Source: a virus
Strand: one strand, 5' to 3'
Virus record (IMG/VR): IMGVR_UViG_3300020416_000588
Span: 1 to 28,002 of that record
DNA length: 28,002 bases
Below the pieces are notes generated by a model that was not told the origin of the DNA, ran no database searches, and saw nothing but the letters and a program-made list of their open reading frames with translations. This document shows, in pieces, positions 5,014 to 16,000 of this stretch. The position numbers and the translations under genes are program-made. Numbering within the stretch: position 1 is the stretch's first letter; each line of letters starts with the position of its first letter.

Positions 5014-5439
5014 ATGGCAAACTATGATAGTAAATCTTCAACAAGTAAAGATAGGGTAAACAGGATATATTCTGATTTAGACCTTGACTTTTTGCGTAAT
5101 CAAACAACAAGTGATATTACAAAATTAGAAGATGTTGAAGCTGTCAAAAGAAGTGTAAAGAATTTAATACAAACAAATCATTATGAGAGACCTTTTCATC
5201 CTGAAATAGGTAGTGATGTAAGAGCATTGTTATTTGAAAATATGACACCTCTTACAGCATTGAATTTAGAAAGAAAGGTACAAGAAGTTTTAATTAACTT
5301 TGAACCTAGAGCAAAGATTAGTTCAGTTGTAGCAGAACCTTTAGAAGATAGAAATGCCTATCATTTACAGGTTTCTTTCTATGTTGTAGGTATACAAACA
5401 CCAGTTGTCGTAGAGACATTTTTACAAAGGTTAAGATAA
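5014..5439 (+). CDS. 25: Baseplate wedge subunit gp25
   Basis: The 141-residue protein belongs to the gp25/gpW family of contractile-tail baseplates. The diagnostic region is HPEIGSDVRALLFENMTPLT followed by ALNLERKVQEVLINFEPR and a beta hairpin. gp25 nucleates the sheath polymer and joins the wedge around the tail tube. Length is near that of T4 gp25. The gene follows the PAAR gene and precedes gp6, the order common in T4-like marine phages. The start lacks an obvious Shine-Dalgarno sequence. Confidence 0.95.
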   Translation: MANYDSKSSTSKDRVNRIYSDLDLDFLRNQTTSDITKLEDVEAVKRSVKNLIQTNHYERPFHPEIGSDVRALLFENMTPLTALNLERKVQEVLINFEPRAKISSVVAEPLEDRNAYHLQVSFYVVGIQTPVVVETFLQRLR

Positions 5440-5440
5440 T

Positions 5441-7294
5441 ATGGCAAGCACAAAATTAGAGATTTCAGAATTAGATTTTGACGCAATAAAAGTAAATTTA
5501 AAAAACTTTCTTTCGCAACAAGCAGAATTTTCAGACTATAACTTTGAAGGTAGTGGTTTTGCAATTCTAATAGATTTATTAGCATACAATACACACTATC
5601 TTGGTTTCAATGCTAATATGTTAGCAAATGAAATGTATCTGGACTCAGCAGACATAAGAGCAAATGTAGTTTCACTTGCTAAGATGTTAGGTTATACACC
5701 TTCATCAGCAAAATCACCAGTTGCTTCAGTTGACATTAATGTTAATGACGCAACAGGAACAACATTGACGATGGATAAGAATACAACTTTTACAACATCG
5801 GTTGATGGCACAACTTATAACTATATCACAAACGAAGATATAACAACATCACCTGTTGATGGTGTTTACAAGTTCTCAAATGTTTCTTTATTTGAAGGAA
5901 CACCTACAACTTTTAGATATACGGTTGACGAACAAGACCCAGACCAAAAATTTATTATACCTAGTGTAAACGCTGATACTGCTACATTAAAAGTAAAAGT
6001 ACAAACAAGTTTACAAGATACTTCTTCAAGTGTCTATTCACAGGTTACAGGTTTAACAAAACTATCTGCTGAAAGTAATATCTATTTCTTAAATGAAACA
6101 GATACAGGTAAGTTTCAAGTAACCTTTGGTGATGGTATACTAGGTAGAAAACCTAAACAAGGTAATATTGTAATATTAGAATATGTCGTTTCAAATAAAT
6201 CTCAATCAAACGGTGCAAGTTCTTTTACTCCTGCAGGTTCTATCGGAGGTTTCTCAAACATTACGGTAACAACGAAAAGTGTATCGCAAGGTGGTAGTGA
6301 ACCTGAAAGTAAAGAGAGTATAAGATTTAATGCGCCACTACAATATACAGCACAGGACAGAGCAGTAACCACTTCTGATTATGAAACAAAAGTAAGGTCT
6401 GTTTATCCTAATGCACAATCAGTTAGCGCTTGGGGCGGTGAAGATGATGAGACACCTGTATATGGTGTTGTCAAAATCGCAATCAAGGCGACTAGTGGTT
6501 CTACATTAACTACACAAACAAAATCAGACATAGTTGATAAACTAAAAGAATATAATGTTGGTTCGGTTACACCTCAAATAGTAGACCCAGAAATAACATC
6601 TATTCTATTAACAACAAATGCAAAGTATGACGCTGCCGCTACTACAAAAGATAGTGAGACTTTGAAATCAGATATTATAACAGCGTTAAACACATACAAT
6701 TCAAACACACTACAAAAATTTGATAGTGTATTCAGATATTCAAAAGTAGTAAAACTGATAGATGATAGCGATACAAGTTTATTATCTAATATAACTACTT
6801 TAAAAATTAGAAAGTCTTTTACACCTACATTAAATAGTTCTTTAAAATATAATGTCTATTTCAGAAACGCACTTTACAATCCTCATATGGGACACAACTC
6901 TACTATGGGTGGTATCTTAACATCAACAGGATTTAAAGTTAATGGTTCTGACTTTGAACAATTTTTAGATGATGATGGACAAGGAAATGTAAGAAGATAT
7001 TATCTATCAGGTGCGACTAGAGTTTATACAAATACAACGCAAGGTACTATTGATTATTCTAGTGGTGCCATTACAATCAATTCATTACAGGTAACAAGTA
7101 TATCAAATATTAGAGGGAGTGCTTCAAGTGTAATAGAGTTAACCGTTCAACCATCATCAAACGACATTGTTCCAGTTAGAGACCAGATATTAGAAATAGA
7201 TATTACAAACTCTACAATCAATGTTGTCAAAGATACTTTTGTAGGTGGTGCTTCAGACGCTGGAGTTGGTTACACTACTACATCCGCATATTAA
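5441..7294 (+). CDS. 6: Baseplate wedge subunit gp6 (gpJ-like)
   Basis: The 617-residue protein is close in size to T4 gp6. The N-terminal region has a long helical segment, IDLLAYNTHYLGFNANMLAN, followed by EMYLDSADIRANVVSLAKML, which is the conserved core of gp6/gpJ baseplate proteins. A later motif (about residues 280-330: PLQYTAQDRAVTTSDYE) is the conserved J-like region that dimerises wedges in the inner baseplate. A beta-rich C-terminus follows. The start lies one base after the gp25 stop codon with AAAGG upstream, so it is co-transcribed with gp25. Confidence 0.93.
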   Translation: MASTKLEISELDFDAIKVNLKNFLSQQAEFSDYNFEGSGFAILIDLLAYNTHYLGFNANMLANEMYLDSADIRANVVSLAKMLGYTPSSAKSPVASVDINVNDATGTTLTMDKNTTFTTSVDGTTYNYITNEDITTSPVDGVYKFSNVSLFEGTPTTFRYTVDEQDPDQKFIIPSVNADTATLKVKVQTSLQDTSSSVYSQVTGLTKLSAESNIYFLNETDTGKFQVTFGDGILGRKPKQGNIVILEYVVSNKSQSNGASSFTPAGSIGGFSNITVTTKSVSQGGSEPESKESIRFNAPLQYTAQDRAVTTSDYETKVRSVYPNAQSVSAWGGEDDETPVYGVVKIAIKATSGSTLTTQTKSDIVDKLKEYNVGSVTPQIVDPEITSILLTTNAKYDAAATTKDSETLKSDIITALNTYNSNTLQKFDSVFRYSKVVKLIDDSDTSLLSNITTLKIRKSFTPTLNSSLKYNVYFRNALYNPHMGHNSTMGGILTSTGFKVNGSDFEQFLDDDGQGNVRRYYLSGATRVYTNTTQGTIDYSSGAITINSLQVTSISNIRGSASSVIELTVQPSSNDIVPVRDQILEIDITNSTINVVKDTFVGGASDAGVGYTTTSAY

Positions 7295-7297
7295 TAA

Positions 7298-9859
7298 ATG
7301 GCAAAGTTCAGTAAGAAGATTACTAACCTTTTAGGTAGTCAGGTACCTGAATTTGTACTTGAACAGCATCCTAAATTTGTAGAATTTGTTAGAACATATT
7401 TTACATTTATGGAAAGTGCCGAGTTAAAGATTATTAACTCACAAAGTACAGAAGGTATATTACTTGAAACAGAAACAGGTCAAACTAATAATCTAATTCT
7501 AAACGCAAGTCGTTTAGGTTCAGAAGCAACTCAAATAGACGCAGGTGGTAAGATACTACAAGAGACTTCATCTTTCGGTGCGTTTACTCAAAACGAAGTA
7601 ATCAAAGGTCAAACATCAAACGCTGAAGCAGTAATACTACAAGAAGAGACAGATGGCGATGGTTGTTTTATTATAACCTCGCAAGATAAATTTATTAGAG
7701 GTGAGACTATCGTAGGTCAAACTTCTAAAGCGTCAGGTGTCATAGGTAATTACAAACCTAATCCAGTTCAAAACATACAAGACTTATTAAACTTTAGAGA
7801 CCCAGACAAAGTTATTCAGCATTTCTTAAATCAATTTAGAAATGAGTTTATGAAAACTATACCTGAAGACTTACACGAAGATGTTAATAAAAGAAATTTA
7901 ATTAAAAATATCAAATCACTTTATAGAACAAAAGGTACTGCAAAAGGACACGAAATATTTTTTAGATTATTGTTCGGTATAAAATCAGAAACATTTTATC
8001 CTAGAGAACAAATGTTAAGAGTATCAGATGGAGAGTTTACATTTAATAGAGTATTAAGATGTATCAATCCTGTAGGTAATACTGGTTTATTAATTGGTAG
8101 AAAAATTACAGGTACTACTTCAGGTGCGACTGCAATTGTAGAAAACATATCTCGTTTTCAAATAGGTGCTGATTTTATTTCTGAATTTTTATTGAACGAA
8201 GAAAGTATCACAGGTACTTTTGCTGTAGGTGAAACTATACAAGGTACTGCTACAGATACAGATGACTTGTTTATTAAATCAACTATCACAGGTATACCTG
8301 GTTCATTTACAATATCTAATCCTGGTTCACTAATGAAAAACGGAGACAATGTTTCTCTAGTTGGTGGCGGTGGTGGTTCACAATGTCAAGTATCAGATAT
8401 AGGACAAGGTCCTGTAAATAGTTTCTTTATCAATGCGGCTGGTAACAATTATCAAATAGGTGACCAATTAAAATTTACAAATGATAATACAGATGGCGCT
8501 GGTGCGATAGCAGAAGTTGCTGTTGTTAATGGTGCGATTGCAGGAGAAACAGGAAGTGGTTATGACCATATTGTTTATGAAACTGCAACAAGTAAAAATG
8601 ATATTAACCCAGGCGATAAAATAGTTTTAGAAGATGGTATCGGAGATATAACTGATATCAGATTAATTAATGGTGGTTCTGGTTATAGTACAACACCTAC
8701 GGTAACGGTTACAAGTTCAACTGGTGTTAACGCTGAGATATTTGCATACGGAGATGAGATAGGAAAACTACTCGGTATAAAAGTAATTGAGGCAGGTTCT
8801 AAACACGAACAAGCACCATCACCTCCTACGGTTTCAATACCACAATCAATAATAATATTACTTGCGAATGGTAACTATGCAACAGGCGAAACGGTTACTG
8901 GTGGTACTTCAGGTAATTCAGGTGTTGTTTTAAGTTGGGATAGTGCTAGAGGTATATTAAGATTAAAAGATGTAACCGGTGATTTTATAGGACACGAAGT
9001 AATGTCAGGTAATTTATCATCAACAACTGGTCTTATGGCAAAAACAAATAAATCAGTTTCAACGGTTGATGTTGTTGCTGTTTCTGCGTCTGAAGGTAGA
9101 TATATTTCAGAAGACGGACATTTATCAGAAACAACAATGAAGATACAAGATAGTTTATACTATCAGGACTTTTCTTATGTAATTAAAGTAGGTCGTACAA
9201 TTGATGAGTGGAGAGATAGTTTTAAAAAGACTATGCACCCTGCTGGTTTCTACTTTACAGGACAAGTTAATATTGAAAGTAGATTAGATAATAGAATTAA
9301 AGTACCTGTTGTTGGTAGGGTTACTGGTATTGAGGCAAGTCCATTTATCTCTATCTTAAATACACTATTCGCTACGGTGTTTGGTAGAAGACTAGGTACG
9401 ATAGATGATGGTACTTCATTAAGACCAAACGCAGGATTAGGAATAACTGAAGGTTCACAAGCAGGTCAAGGTGGTTCGCCTTTTGCTAGTAATACTAGAG
9501 ACTTGACTTTGAGAAGAACAAACATAGCATTTAGTTTTCAGTTCAAACCTTTTTACAACTTTAGAACATTTAATACAAACTTCGGTTCTGTATATGCAGG
9601 ACCTAGATTAAGAAGTTTTGACAAGTACTTTCAAAGGTCAATGTCTGCTTCAAGTATGGTATGGGGTAGAGTAGCAGAATTAAGAGCGATAGGTACGAAT
9701 ACTAACGCTGATGGTTCACTATTACAATATGGCGATTTATCAACAATTGCGAAGACATTTATTACATATCCTGCTGAGGTATTAGTGCCTCAAGGTAGAT
9801 TTAGTAATACACAAAAGAAATTTAGTAGTGGTACAGCAACTTTTGATAGTACCGTTTAA
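7298..9859 (+). CDS. 7: Baseplate wedge protein, gp7-like
   Basis: The 853-residue protein follows gp6 where T4 has gene 7. Segments resemble the C-terminal third of T4 gp7: PKFVEFVRTYFTFMESAELK near the N-terminus; LHEDVNKRNLIKNIKSLYRT plus KGTAKGHEIFFRLLFG (about 195-230), like the T4 segment ending in ST-KG-IE-x-x-YKFLF; and KKTMHPAGFYF (about 645), like the T4 HPVGFGF segment. Between them lie beta repeats of type GETI-x-G-x-TSGA-x-G (about residues 135, 267 and 529). If this alignment holds, the protein lacks the long N-terminal part of T4 gp7 (1032 residues). There is no clear ribosome-binding site. Likely role: bridging the inner baseplate to peripheral proteins. Confidence 0.75.
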   Translation: MAKFSKKITNLLGSQVPEFVLEQHPKFVEFVRTYFTFMESAELKIINSQSTEGILLETETGQTNNLILNASRLGSEATQIDAGGKILQETSSFGAFTQNEVIKGQTSNAEAVILQEETDGDGCFIITSQDKFIRGETIVGQTSKASGVIGNYKPNPVQNIQDLLNFRDPDKVIQHFLNQFRNEFMKTIPEDLHEDVNKRNLIKNIKSLYRTKGTAKGHEIFFRLLFGIKSETFYPREQMLRVSDGEFTFNRVLRCINPVGNTGLLIGRKITGTTSGATAIVENISRFQIGADFISEFLLNEESITGTFAVGETIQGTATDTDDLFIKSTITGIPGSFTISNPGSLMKNGDNVSLVGGGGGSQCQVSDIGQGPVNSFFINAAGNNYQIGDQLKFTNDNTDGAGAIAEVAVVNGAIAGETGSGYDHIVYETATSKNDINPGDKIVLEDGIGDITDIRLINGGSGYSTTPTVTVTSSTGVNAEIFAYGDEIGKLLGIKVIEAGSKHEQAPSPPTVSIPQSIIILLANGNYATGETVTGGTSGNSGVVLSWDSARGILRLKDVTGDFIGHEVMSGNLSSTTGLMAKTNKSVSTVDVVAVSASEGRYISEDGHLSETTMKIQDSLYYQDFSYVIKVGRTIDEWRDSFKKTMHPAGFYFTGQVNIESRLDNRIKVPVVGRVTGIEASPFISILNTLFATVFGRRLGTIDDGTSLRPNAGLGITEGSQAGQGGSPFASNTRDLTLRRTNIAFSFQFKPFYNFRTFNTNFGSVYAGPRLRSFDKYFQRSMSASSMVWGRVAELRAIGTNTNADGSLLQYGDLSTIAKTFITYPAEVLVPQGRFSNTQKKFSSGTATFDSTV

Positions 9860-9866
9860 AATCGGT

Positions 9867-9874
9867 TATAAATA
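9867..9874 (+). promoter_or_regulatory. T4-type late promoter (TATAAATA) before the gp10-like gene
   Basis: Exact TATAAATA in the short gap after the gp7-like gene, 19 nt before the ATG at 9894, with AGGA/GGAAG ribosome-binding sequence between. This is the clearest late promoter in the window. Confidence 0.78.
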
Positions 9875-9893
9875 TTAGGACAGGAAGAAAAAT

Positions 9894-11531
9894 ATGGCAA
9901 AACAAAGTATAGGATTAGGAAGTTCTCCCAATGACGGAACAGGTGATAACCTGCGTGTCGGTGGTGATAAGGTCAATGACAACTTCAACGAAATCTACAC
10001 AGCACTAGGCGATGGTAATGATTTACAGATAACAACTGCTGGTGCTTCATCAAACCAAGTATTACAATGGAACACTTCTAATAATAGATTTGAACCAACT
10101 GCGTCTGCGGCCGCAGGAGATATATCCGTTGACTTAACACCTCAACTAGGTGGCGATTTAGATGTTAACGGAAATAAGATAGTTTCTGTCGCAAATGGTG
10201 ATATTGAAATTCTTCCTAATGGTTCTGGTAAAGTAAAACTAGACCAGTTATTCTTTCCTGATACGGTAGGTACTTCAACTTATGTACTTGCAACTGATGG
10301 CGCAAGTCAGATGTATTGGAAACAAGTAGGTTCTAATATAACTTTATCTGATGGTACAACAACTGATAGTTATACCGTAGGTAATACATTATTGTTTTCT
10401 GCAACAGCAGGATTAACTTCAACTATTTTAGATGATACCGTTAGATATGGTATTGATAATACGGTTGTCGCTACTCTTTCTGATACACAAACTTTTAATA
10501 ATAAAACTTACAATGACCCAATCATTACAGGTAACGGTACAGGTACTGGTGCTTTAGTTCTTACAGGTAATAGTTATATAAGACAAGGTGGTGGTCAATT
10601 AGCAGGTTTCTCTAGTGCTTCACAGATGGACGGTGCCTTTGCTGTTGATACAAACGCATACAAAGCTTATTATGCTGCCAACGGACAATGGAATGAAATG
10701 CTATCAGGTACTTCATCTATTGACGCATTATCAGATGTAGACACAACTACTCAAGCACCTTCAAGTGGACAAGCACTTGTATGGAATGCTGGTGCTTCTG
10801 CATTTAGACCAACAACGATTTTAAATAATCTATCAGATGATACTACACCTAGTTTAGGTGGTAATCTAGCAACTGGTTCTAATAATATATCAGGTGCTGG
10901 TAATATAGATTTACAAGGTAGTGGAAGTAAACTTAAATTTAACTTTAGTACTTCAGGTGCCTTTCCTAATTCAACAACTTACTCTGGTGCTATCGCAATG
11001 GCAGAAAACACTAACAATTTGTTTTTTGCAACGAGTTCAGGTTGGATTACTTTATTAACAGAAAACGATGGTATCAATGTTTTATCAGATGTTGATACAA
11101 CAACTAATCCTCCGTCTTATGGACAAGTATTAGTTTATGAAAATGTAGGAGGTATTGGTCGTTGGAGACCTAATGATTATACTCCTGCAAGTAGAATATC
11201 AGCACAATTCACGGTTACAAATAATGGTTCAAGTGATTTCGTATTTAACGGAGATGGTTTCATAGGTGCTAATGGAGCTGCAAATCCACAAAACGACCCA
11301 ATCTTATATTTGAAGAGAGGACATACTTATGAGTTCGTTTTGAACCAAGGTGGTTCACATCCATTCCAGATAAGAGTATCTAATGGTGGTTCTGCATATA
11401 ACTTTGGAATTACAAACAATGGTGGTAGTTCAGGTTCATTAATCTTTAATGTTCCTATGAACGCACCAACAACTTTATATTACCAATGTACCTCGCATAG
11501 CGGTATGGGTAATGTTATAAATATAGCGTAA
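9894..11531 (+). CDS. gp10-like structural/fibre protein with C-terminal cupredoxin domain
   Basis: The 545-residue protein starts with SPNDGTGDNLRVGGDKVNDN followed by FNEIYTALGDG, the N-terminal attachment motif also found in T4 gp9/gp10. The middle (about 40-430) is repetitive and Thr/Ser/Asn-rich, with twice-repeated LSDVDTTT segments, as in fibres. The last 110 residues look like a cupredoxin: RGHTYEFVLNQGGSHPFQI carries His489, and YYQCTSHSGMGN carries Cys532, His535 and Met538. This is a complete set of type-1 copper ligands, with C-x2-H-x2-M spacing as in amicyanin. In a virion protein this may be a copper-binding or merely structural receptor-binding domain. A late promoter precedes the gene. 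Confidence 0.82.
   Translation: MAKQSIGLGSSPNDGTGDNLRVGGDKVNDNFNEIYTALGDGNDLQITTAGASSNQVLQWNTSNNRFEPTASAAAGDISVDLTPQLGGDLDVNGNKIVSVANGDIEILPNGSGKVKLDQLFFPDTVGTSTYVLATDGASQMYWKQVGSNITLSDGTTTDSYTVGNTLLFSATAGLTSTILDDTVRYGIDNTVVATLSDTQTFNNKTYNDPIITGNGTGTGALVLTGNSYIRQGGGQLAGFSSASQMDGAFAVDTNAYKAYYAANGQWNEMLSGTSSIDALSDVDTTTQAPSSGQALVWNAGASAFRPTTILNNLSDDTTPSLGGNLATGSNNISGAGNIDLQGSGSKLKFNFSTSGAFPNSTTYSGAIAMAENTNNLFFATSSGWITLLTENDGINVLSDVDTTTNPPSYGQVLVYENVGGIGRWRPNDYTPASRISAQFTVTNNGSSDFVFNGDGFIGANGAANPQNDPILYLKRGHTYEFVLNQGGSHPFQIRVSNGGSAYNFGITNNGGSSGSLIFNVPMNAPTTLYYQCTSHSGMGNVINIA
11516..11523 (+). promoter_or_regulatory. T4-type late promoter (TATAAATA) before gp8
   Basis: Exact TATAAATA within the last codons of the preceding gene, 24 nt before the gp8 ATG (11548) and followed by AGAGGA. 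Its position is like that of the element at 9867. Confidence 0.65.
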
Positions 11532-11547
11532 AAGATAGAGGAAAACA

Positions 11548-13008
11548 ATGCCAGCAATTATAACAAGTAAATTCAGAAGGAACAATGCACAAGCATTTCA
11601 AACTTCTTTCGGTGCTTCAGGTAATGTATATTATCTAGGAATCGGAAAACCTTCTGCGTTTGGTACTAAAACTAGACCAGACGGAAGAACAGAAAATTTA
11701 GGTACTGATAGTACCCCAATTACACCTGCCGATAGTGTACAACAAGAGTATGATACTTTTGATGATTTATTGGCTGTAAAAAGAATAAACAGCTCAGATG
11801 TAAGTTTCGCAGCTCCTAGAATTAACTGGACTAGTGGAACAACATATGACTATTACAGACACGATTATGGTAATAGAATTACAGGTGGTACCTCTATCCA
11901 ATCTGCTAATTCTGGCGCTACTAATCTATTTGACGCAAACTTCTATGTAATGAACAGCAACTTTCAAGTATACAAATGTTTAGATAATAATAACGATAGT
12001 CCTTCAACGGTAGAACCTACTGGTGAGAACGCAACACTTATCTTACAAACTTCAGATGATTACAAATGGAAGTATATGTTCACTCTATCTGCGTCTGCAC
12101 AAGCAAACTTTTTATCAACTGACTTTATGGGAGTTTCATCAAACTCAAATGTAACCAATGGTGCTGTTGATGGTGCTGTAAACATAGTAAAAATTAAAAC
12201 TGCTGGTACAGGTGGTACTGCTGGAACATACACAAACATTCCTATGAGAGGTGATGGTTCTGGTGGTGAAGTATCAATCACTATTACAAGTGGTTCGGTA
12301 ACTGCTGTATCGGTTACAAATAAAGGTTCAGGATATTCTTATGCAAATATTAGAGTATCAGATATTAATACTGCTGGTGGTGGTTCACTAACAGGTGCTG
12401 AATTAGATTGTATAATTGAACCAAAAGGTGGTCACGGTTTTGACCCATTTGAAGAATTAGGTGCTTTCTTTGTAATTCTTAATACTTCTTTTGAAGGTGC
12501 TGAAACTGCAAACTCTGGTGACTTTACAACTGCAAACGACTTTAGAAGAGTTGCATTAATTAGAGACCCGAAATCAAGTGGTTCTGCTGCTACGGTTACA
12601 ACATTAAGAGCAACAAGAGCAGTTAGATTTTCAGGTACACCTGGTTCATTCCAAGTAGACGAAAAGATTACACAAACAAATACAGGTGCTGTAGGTAAAG
12701 TAGTACAATTTGATAGTGCTAATAAAATTTTATTTTACACGCAAACGAGATATAGTGATGAAGGTGTTGACGCAAACGGAAACAGAATATTGTTTAGTGG
12801 CACAGATGTAATAACAGGTGCTACTTCTTCTGCAACAGGAACACCAACAGGAGTAACCGAAACAATAGGTAATGTTTCATTAATTAGTGGTCACTCACTA
12901 CCAGAGATAGACGAAGATAGTGGAGATGTAATGTACATTGAAAACAGAGCGCCTGTCGCAAGAAGTGCTGACCAGACTGAAAATGTTAAATTGATTATTG
13001 AATTTTAA
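11548..13008 (+). CDS. 8: Baseplate wedge subunit gp8
   Basis: The 486-residue protein is longer than T4 gp8 (334). The N-terminus, PAIITSKFRRNNAQAF, recalls the IVTSKFR start region of T4 gp8. A YKCLDNN...EPTG...DDYKWKYMF segment (about 148-180) matches the T4 YRCLD...EPGDGYVWEYLF segment, and the end, SGDVMYIENRAPVARSADQT followed by ENVKLIIEF, matches the T4 MENRPPI...DQTEEINILFTF end. The extra length is beta-rich insert, including two GETITG-like repeats near residues 369 and 417. gp8 dimers hold gp7 and gp10 in the wedge. AGAGGA precedes the ATG. Confidence 0.93.
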   Translation: MPAIITSKFRRNNAQAFQTSFGASGNVYYLGIGKPSAFGTKTRPDGRTENLGTDSTPITPADSVQQEYDTFDDLLAVKRINSSDVSFAAPRINWTSGTTYDYYRHDYGNRITGGTSIQSANSGATNLFDANFYVMNSNFQVYKCLDNNNDSPSTVEPTGENATLILQTSDDYKWKYMFTLSASAQANFLSTDFMGVSSNSNVTNGAVDGAVNIVKIKTAGTGGTAGTYTNIPMRGDGSGGEVSITITSGSVTAVSVTNKGSGYSYANIRVSDINTAGGGSLTGAELDCIIEPKGGHGFDPFEELGAFFVILNTSFEGAETANSGDFTTANDFRRVALIRDPKSSGSAATVTTLRATRAVRFSGTPGSFQVDEKITQTNTGAVGKVVQFDSANKILFYTQTRYSDEGVDANGNRILFSGTDVITGATSSATGTPTGVTETIGNVSLISGHSLPEIDEDSGDVMYIENRAPVARSADQTENVKLIIEF

Positions 13009-13019
13009 GAGGAAAATAA

Positions 13020-16000
13020 ATGCCAGCAAAAACTGACTTTAACCTCTCGCCTTACTTTGATGATTTTTCAGAAAGTAAGAAGTTTCATAGAATACTTTTT
13101 AGACCAGCATTTGCTGTTCAAGCGAGAGAATTAACACAATCACAATCTATTCTACAAAACCAAGTAGAGAAAATGGGTAACCATATATTTGAAGATGGTG
13201 CTCAAATGATACCTGGTGAGGTAACTTATGATTTGAGATACTACTCAATTAAGTTAACTTCTTTTGCCGGCACAACTAACTTATCAGATTTCATAGGATT
13301 AGAGTTAACAGGACAAACTTCACAGGTTGTCGCAAAAGTAATTAAAGTAGATGTCGCAACTTCAACTGACCCAAATACTTTATATGTTAAGTATACAAAG
13401 ACTGGTGTAGGTAACGCAACAACTGACTTTGTTGCTACTGAAACTTTAGCTGCAACACACCCAACTTTAGGAATTATAACTGCTGTTTGTGAAAACTCAT
13501 TTACAGGTTCGGCTGCAAGTATCGTTGCTGGTACATATTACATAAATGGTTTCGCTGTTAATGTTGCTGAACAATCAATCGTATTAGATAAGTACGAAAA
13601 CACACCTTCTTATAGAGTAGGTTTATTGGTTACTGAAAGTTTTGTAACCCCTAACCAAGACCCATCGCTAGTTGACAATGCGGCTGGTTCATCAAACGCA
13701 AATGCTCCTGGTGCTCATAGATTTAAAATAGATTTAACTTTAACTAAACTTGCTTTGACTTCAGTTGAAGATGATAACTTTATTGAATTATTAAGATTGA
13801 GTAAAGGTAATCTACAAAGTAGAGTTAGAACAACTGAATACGCAATATTAGAAGATACACTTGCTCGTAGAACCTTTGACGAAAGTGGTAACTATGCAAT
13901 CAGACAATTTGATTTAGATGTTAGAGAACATTTAATTAACGGAGATAATAGAGGTATCTTTACTGCTGCCGAAGGTGGTTTAGAAAGTAAACTTGCATTA
14001 GGACTATCTCCTGGTAAAGCATATGTTAGAGGTTATGAAGTAGATAAGATAGGAACAGAATTTGTTGCTGTTGATAAACCTAGAACATTTGGAACAGAAA
14101 ACGGTTTCAATACTTTATTTGATGTAGGTAACTTTGTCAATGTATCAAATGTTTACGGTTCGCCAGATGTAAACTTTGTAACCGGTAAAGTAGAAACATT
14201 TAAAAAAGTAGAATTAAGAATTGCAAGTCCTTCATATGTTCCAGGAAATATAAATGCAAATGTTCAAAACTGCATTTACGAAATAGGTAGAGCAAAAACA
14301 AAAGGTTTTGAATTTAACAATACAATCGGTATACCAATTACAAGTGCTGGTCACATAGCGCCTAGTGCTAGTCAGGTAATGAAACACTTTTTATTTGATG
14401 TTGAAATGTTTAGTCATATCGGTATTACAGACGCTGTATCATTTACGACAGGTGAGACAATTACAGGTTCAACTTCAGGTGCAACTGGTATCGTAGAAAG
14501 TATTTCATCATCAACATCTTCTTATGCAATCACTTCATCTACAGCTGCAAATCCTGTTGTTATCACAACTGCTGCTGATACAGATATAAAAGATGGTGAC
14601 GCAATTAAGATAACAGGTGTCGCAACTCAAACAGAATTAAATGATAATGTATTCTATGTAAAAGCAGATACTAGTGGTACTGCAAAAAGAGATTTCATAT
14701 TAGTAAATGCTGACGGAACAGAAGTTGATGGTTCTGCACACACAGGTGCTGGTTCTGGTGGTGCTTTATCTATGGGTAAAGTCGTAGTATCTTCTGTTAA
14801 CGGAGAGTTTCAAGCAGGAGAAACAATCACAGGTTCTAGTTCATCAAATACTGCAACTATTAAAGCAAATGTATTTGGTAATAAAGGATTTACTTCTCAC
14901 TCAATCAATGATACTAAAGAAATTACAATGGCAGGTTCACCTACTTATACTGCCCAAACAGATTTAACAAGTTCTTTCGGTGAAAATGTACAACTCTCTG
15001 GTAATATTTCAATATCAGGTGGTTCAGCATTAGTTGTCGGTTTCAATACTAAATTCAATGAAGAATTAAAAATTGGTGATAGTGTTGAATTTGCTGATAC
15101 AGGTGGTACAATTATCACTAAAACGGTTCTTCAAATACATACAAGTTCATCAATAACACTTGATAGTGCTATCGGTGCAACTGCTGTTTCAAACTCAATC
15201 ATAATCAGAAGAAGAGCAAAACTACAAGAGCCAAACAAAAATATTTCTATATTCAGTTTGCCTTATGATACAATTAAAACATTAAAGACAAATGCAAACT
15301 CTGGTATAAGTGATACTTCTTATACGGTTAGAAAAACTTTTGTTGGTACTCTATCTTCAACTGGAGACATTACAATTACTGCAAACACAGGTGAGACTTT
15401 TGTTGCACAATCAGAAAGAGATTACTCGGTAACTATTATGACAGCAGGTGGTGCTTCTAGTTCAGGTGCCGTTGGTAATAAATTATCAACGACAGGTAAT
15501 CAACACGAAGGTGACGCTTGTTTCACTCTAGGTGGTTCGCCAGTAGGTCGTTCACTAACTTTAGACTTTGGTGCTAATCATCAAGGACACGAAGTAAAGA
15601 TTATTGCAACTTTAACTAAATCTGCACAAAACGAAAAATCAAAAACATTACAATCTAACGAAACGGTTACTATTGCTACACAATCAGACGCCGAGAGTAA
15701 AGTTATTGGTTTAGGTAAAGCAGATGTATACCAATTAGTTTCAGTTAAGATGTCTGCTGATTTCAGTACAGCACCTACTTCTGGTGATACAGACATTACA
15801 GAAAGATTTAATTTAGATACAGGTCAAAGAGATAACTTCTATGACATAGGTAGACTTGTAAGAAAACAAGGTGAGTTAGCACCTACAGGACAATTACTAA
15901 TTACATTTAATTATTTCACACACGGTAATGGTGACTTCTTTAGTGTAGATAGTTATGTCTCAATCAATTACGAAGATATTCCAACTTATACTTCTGATAC

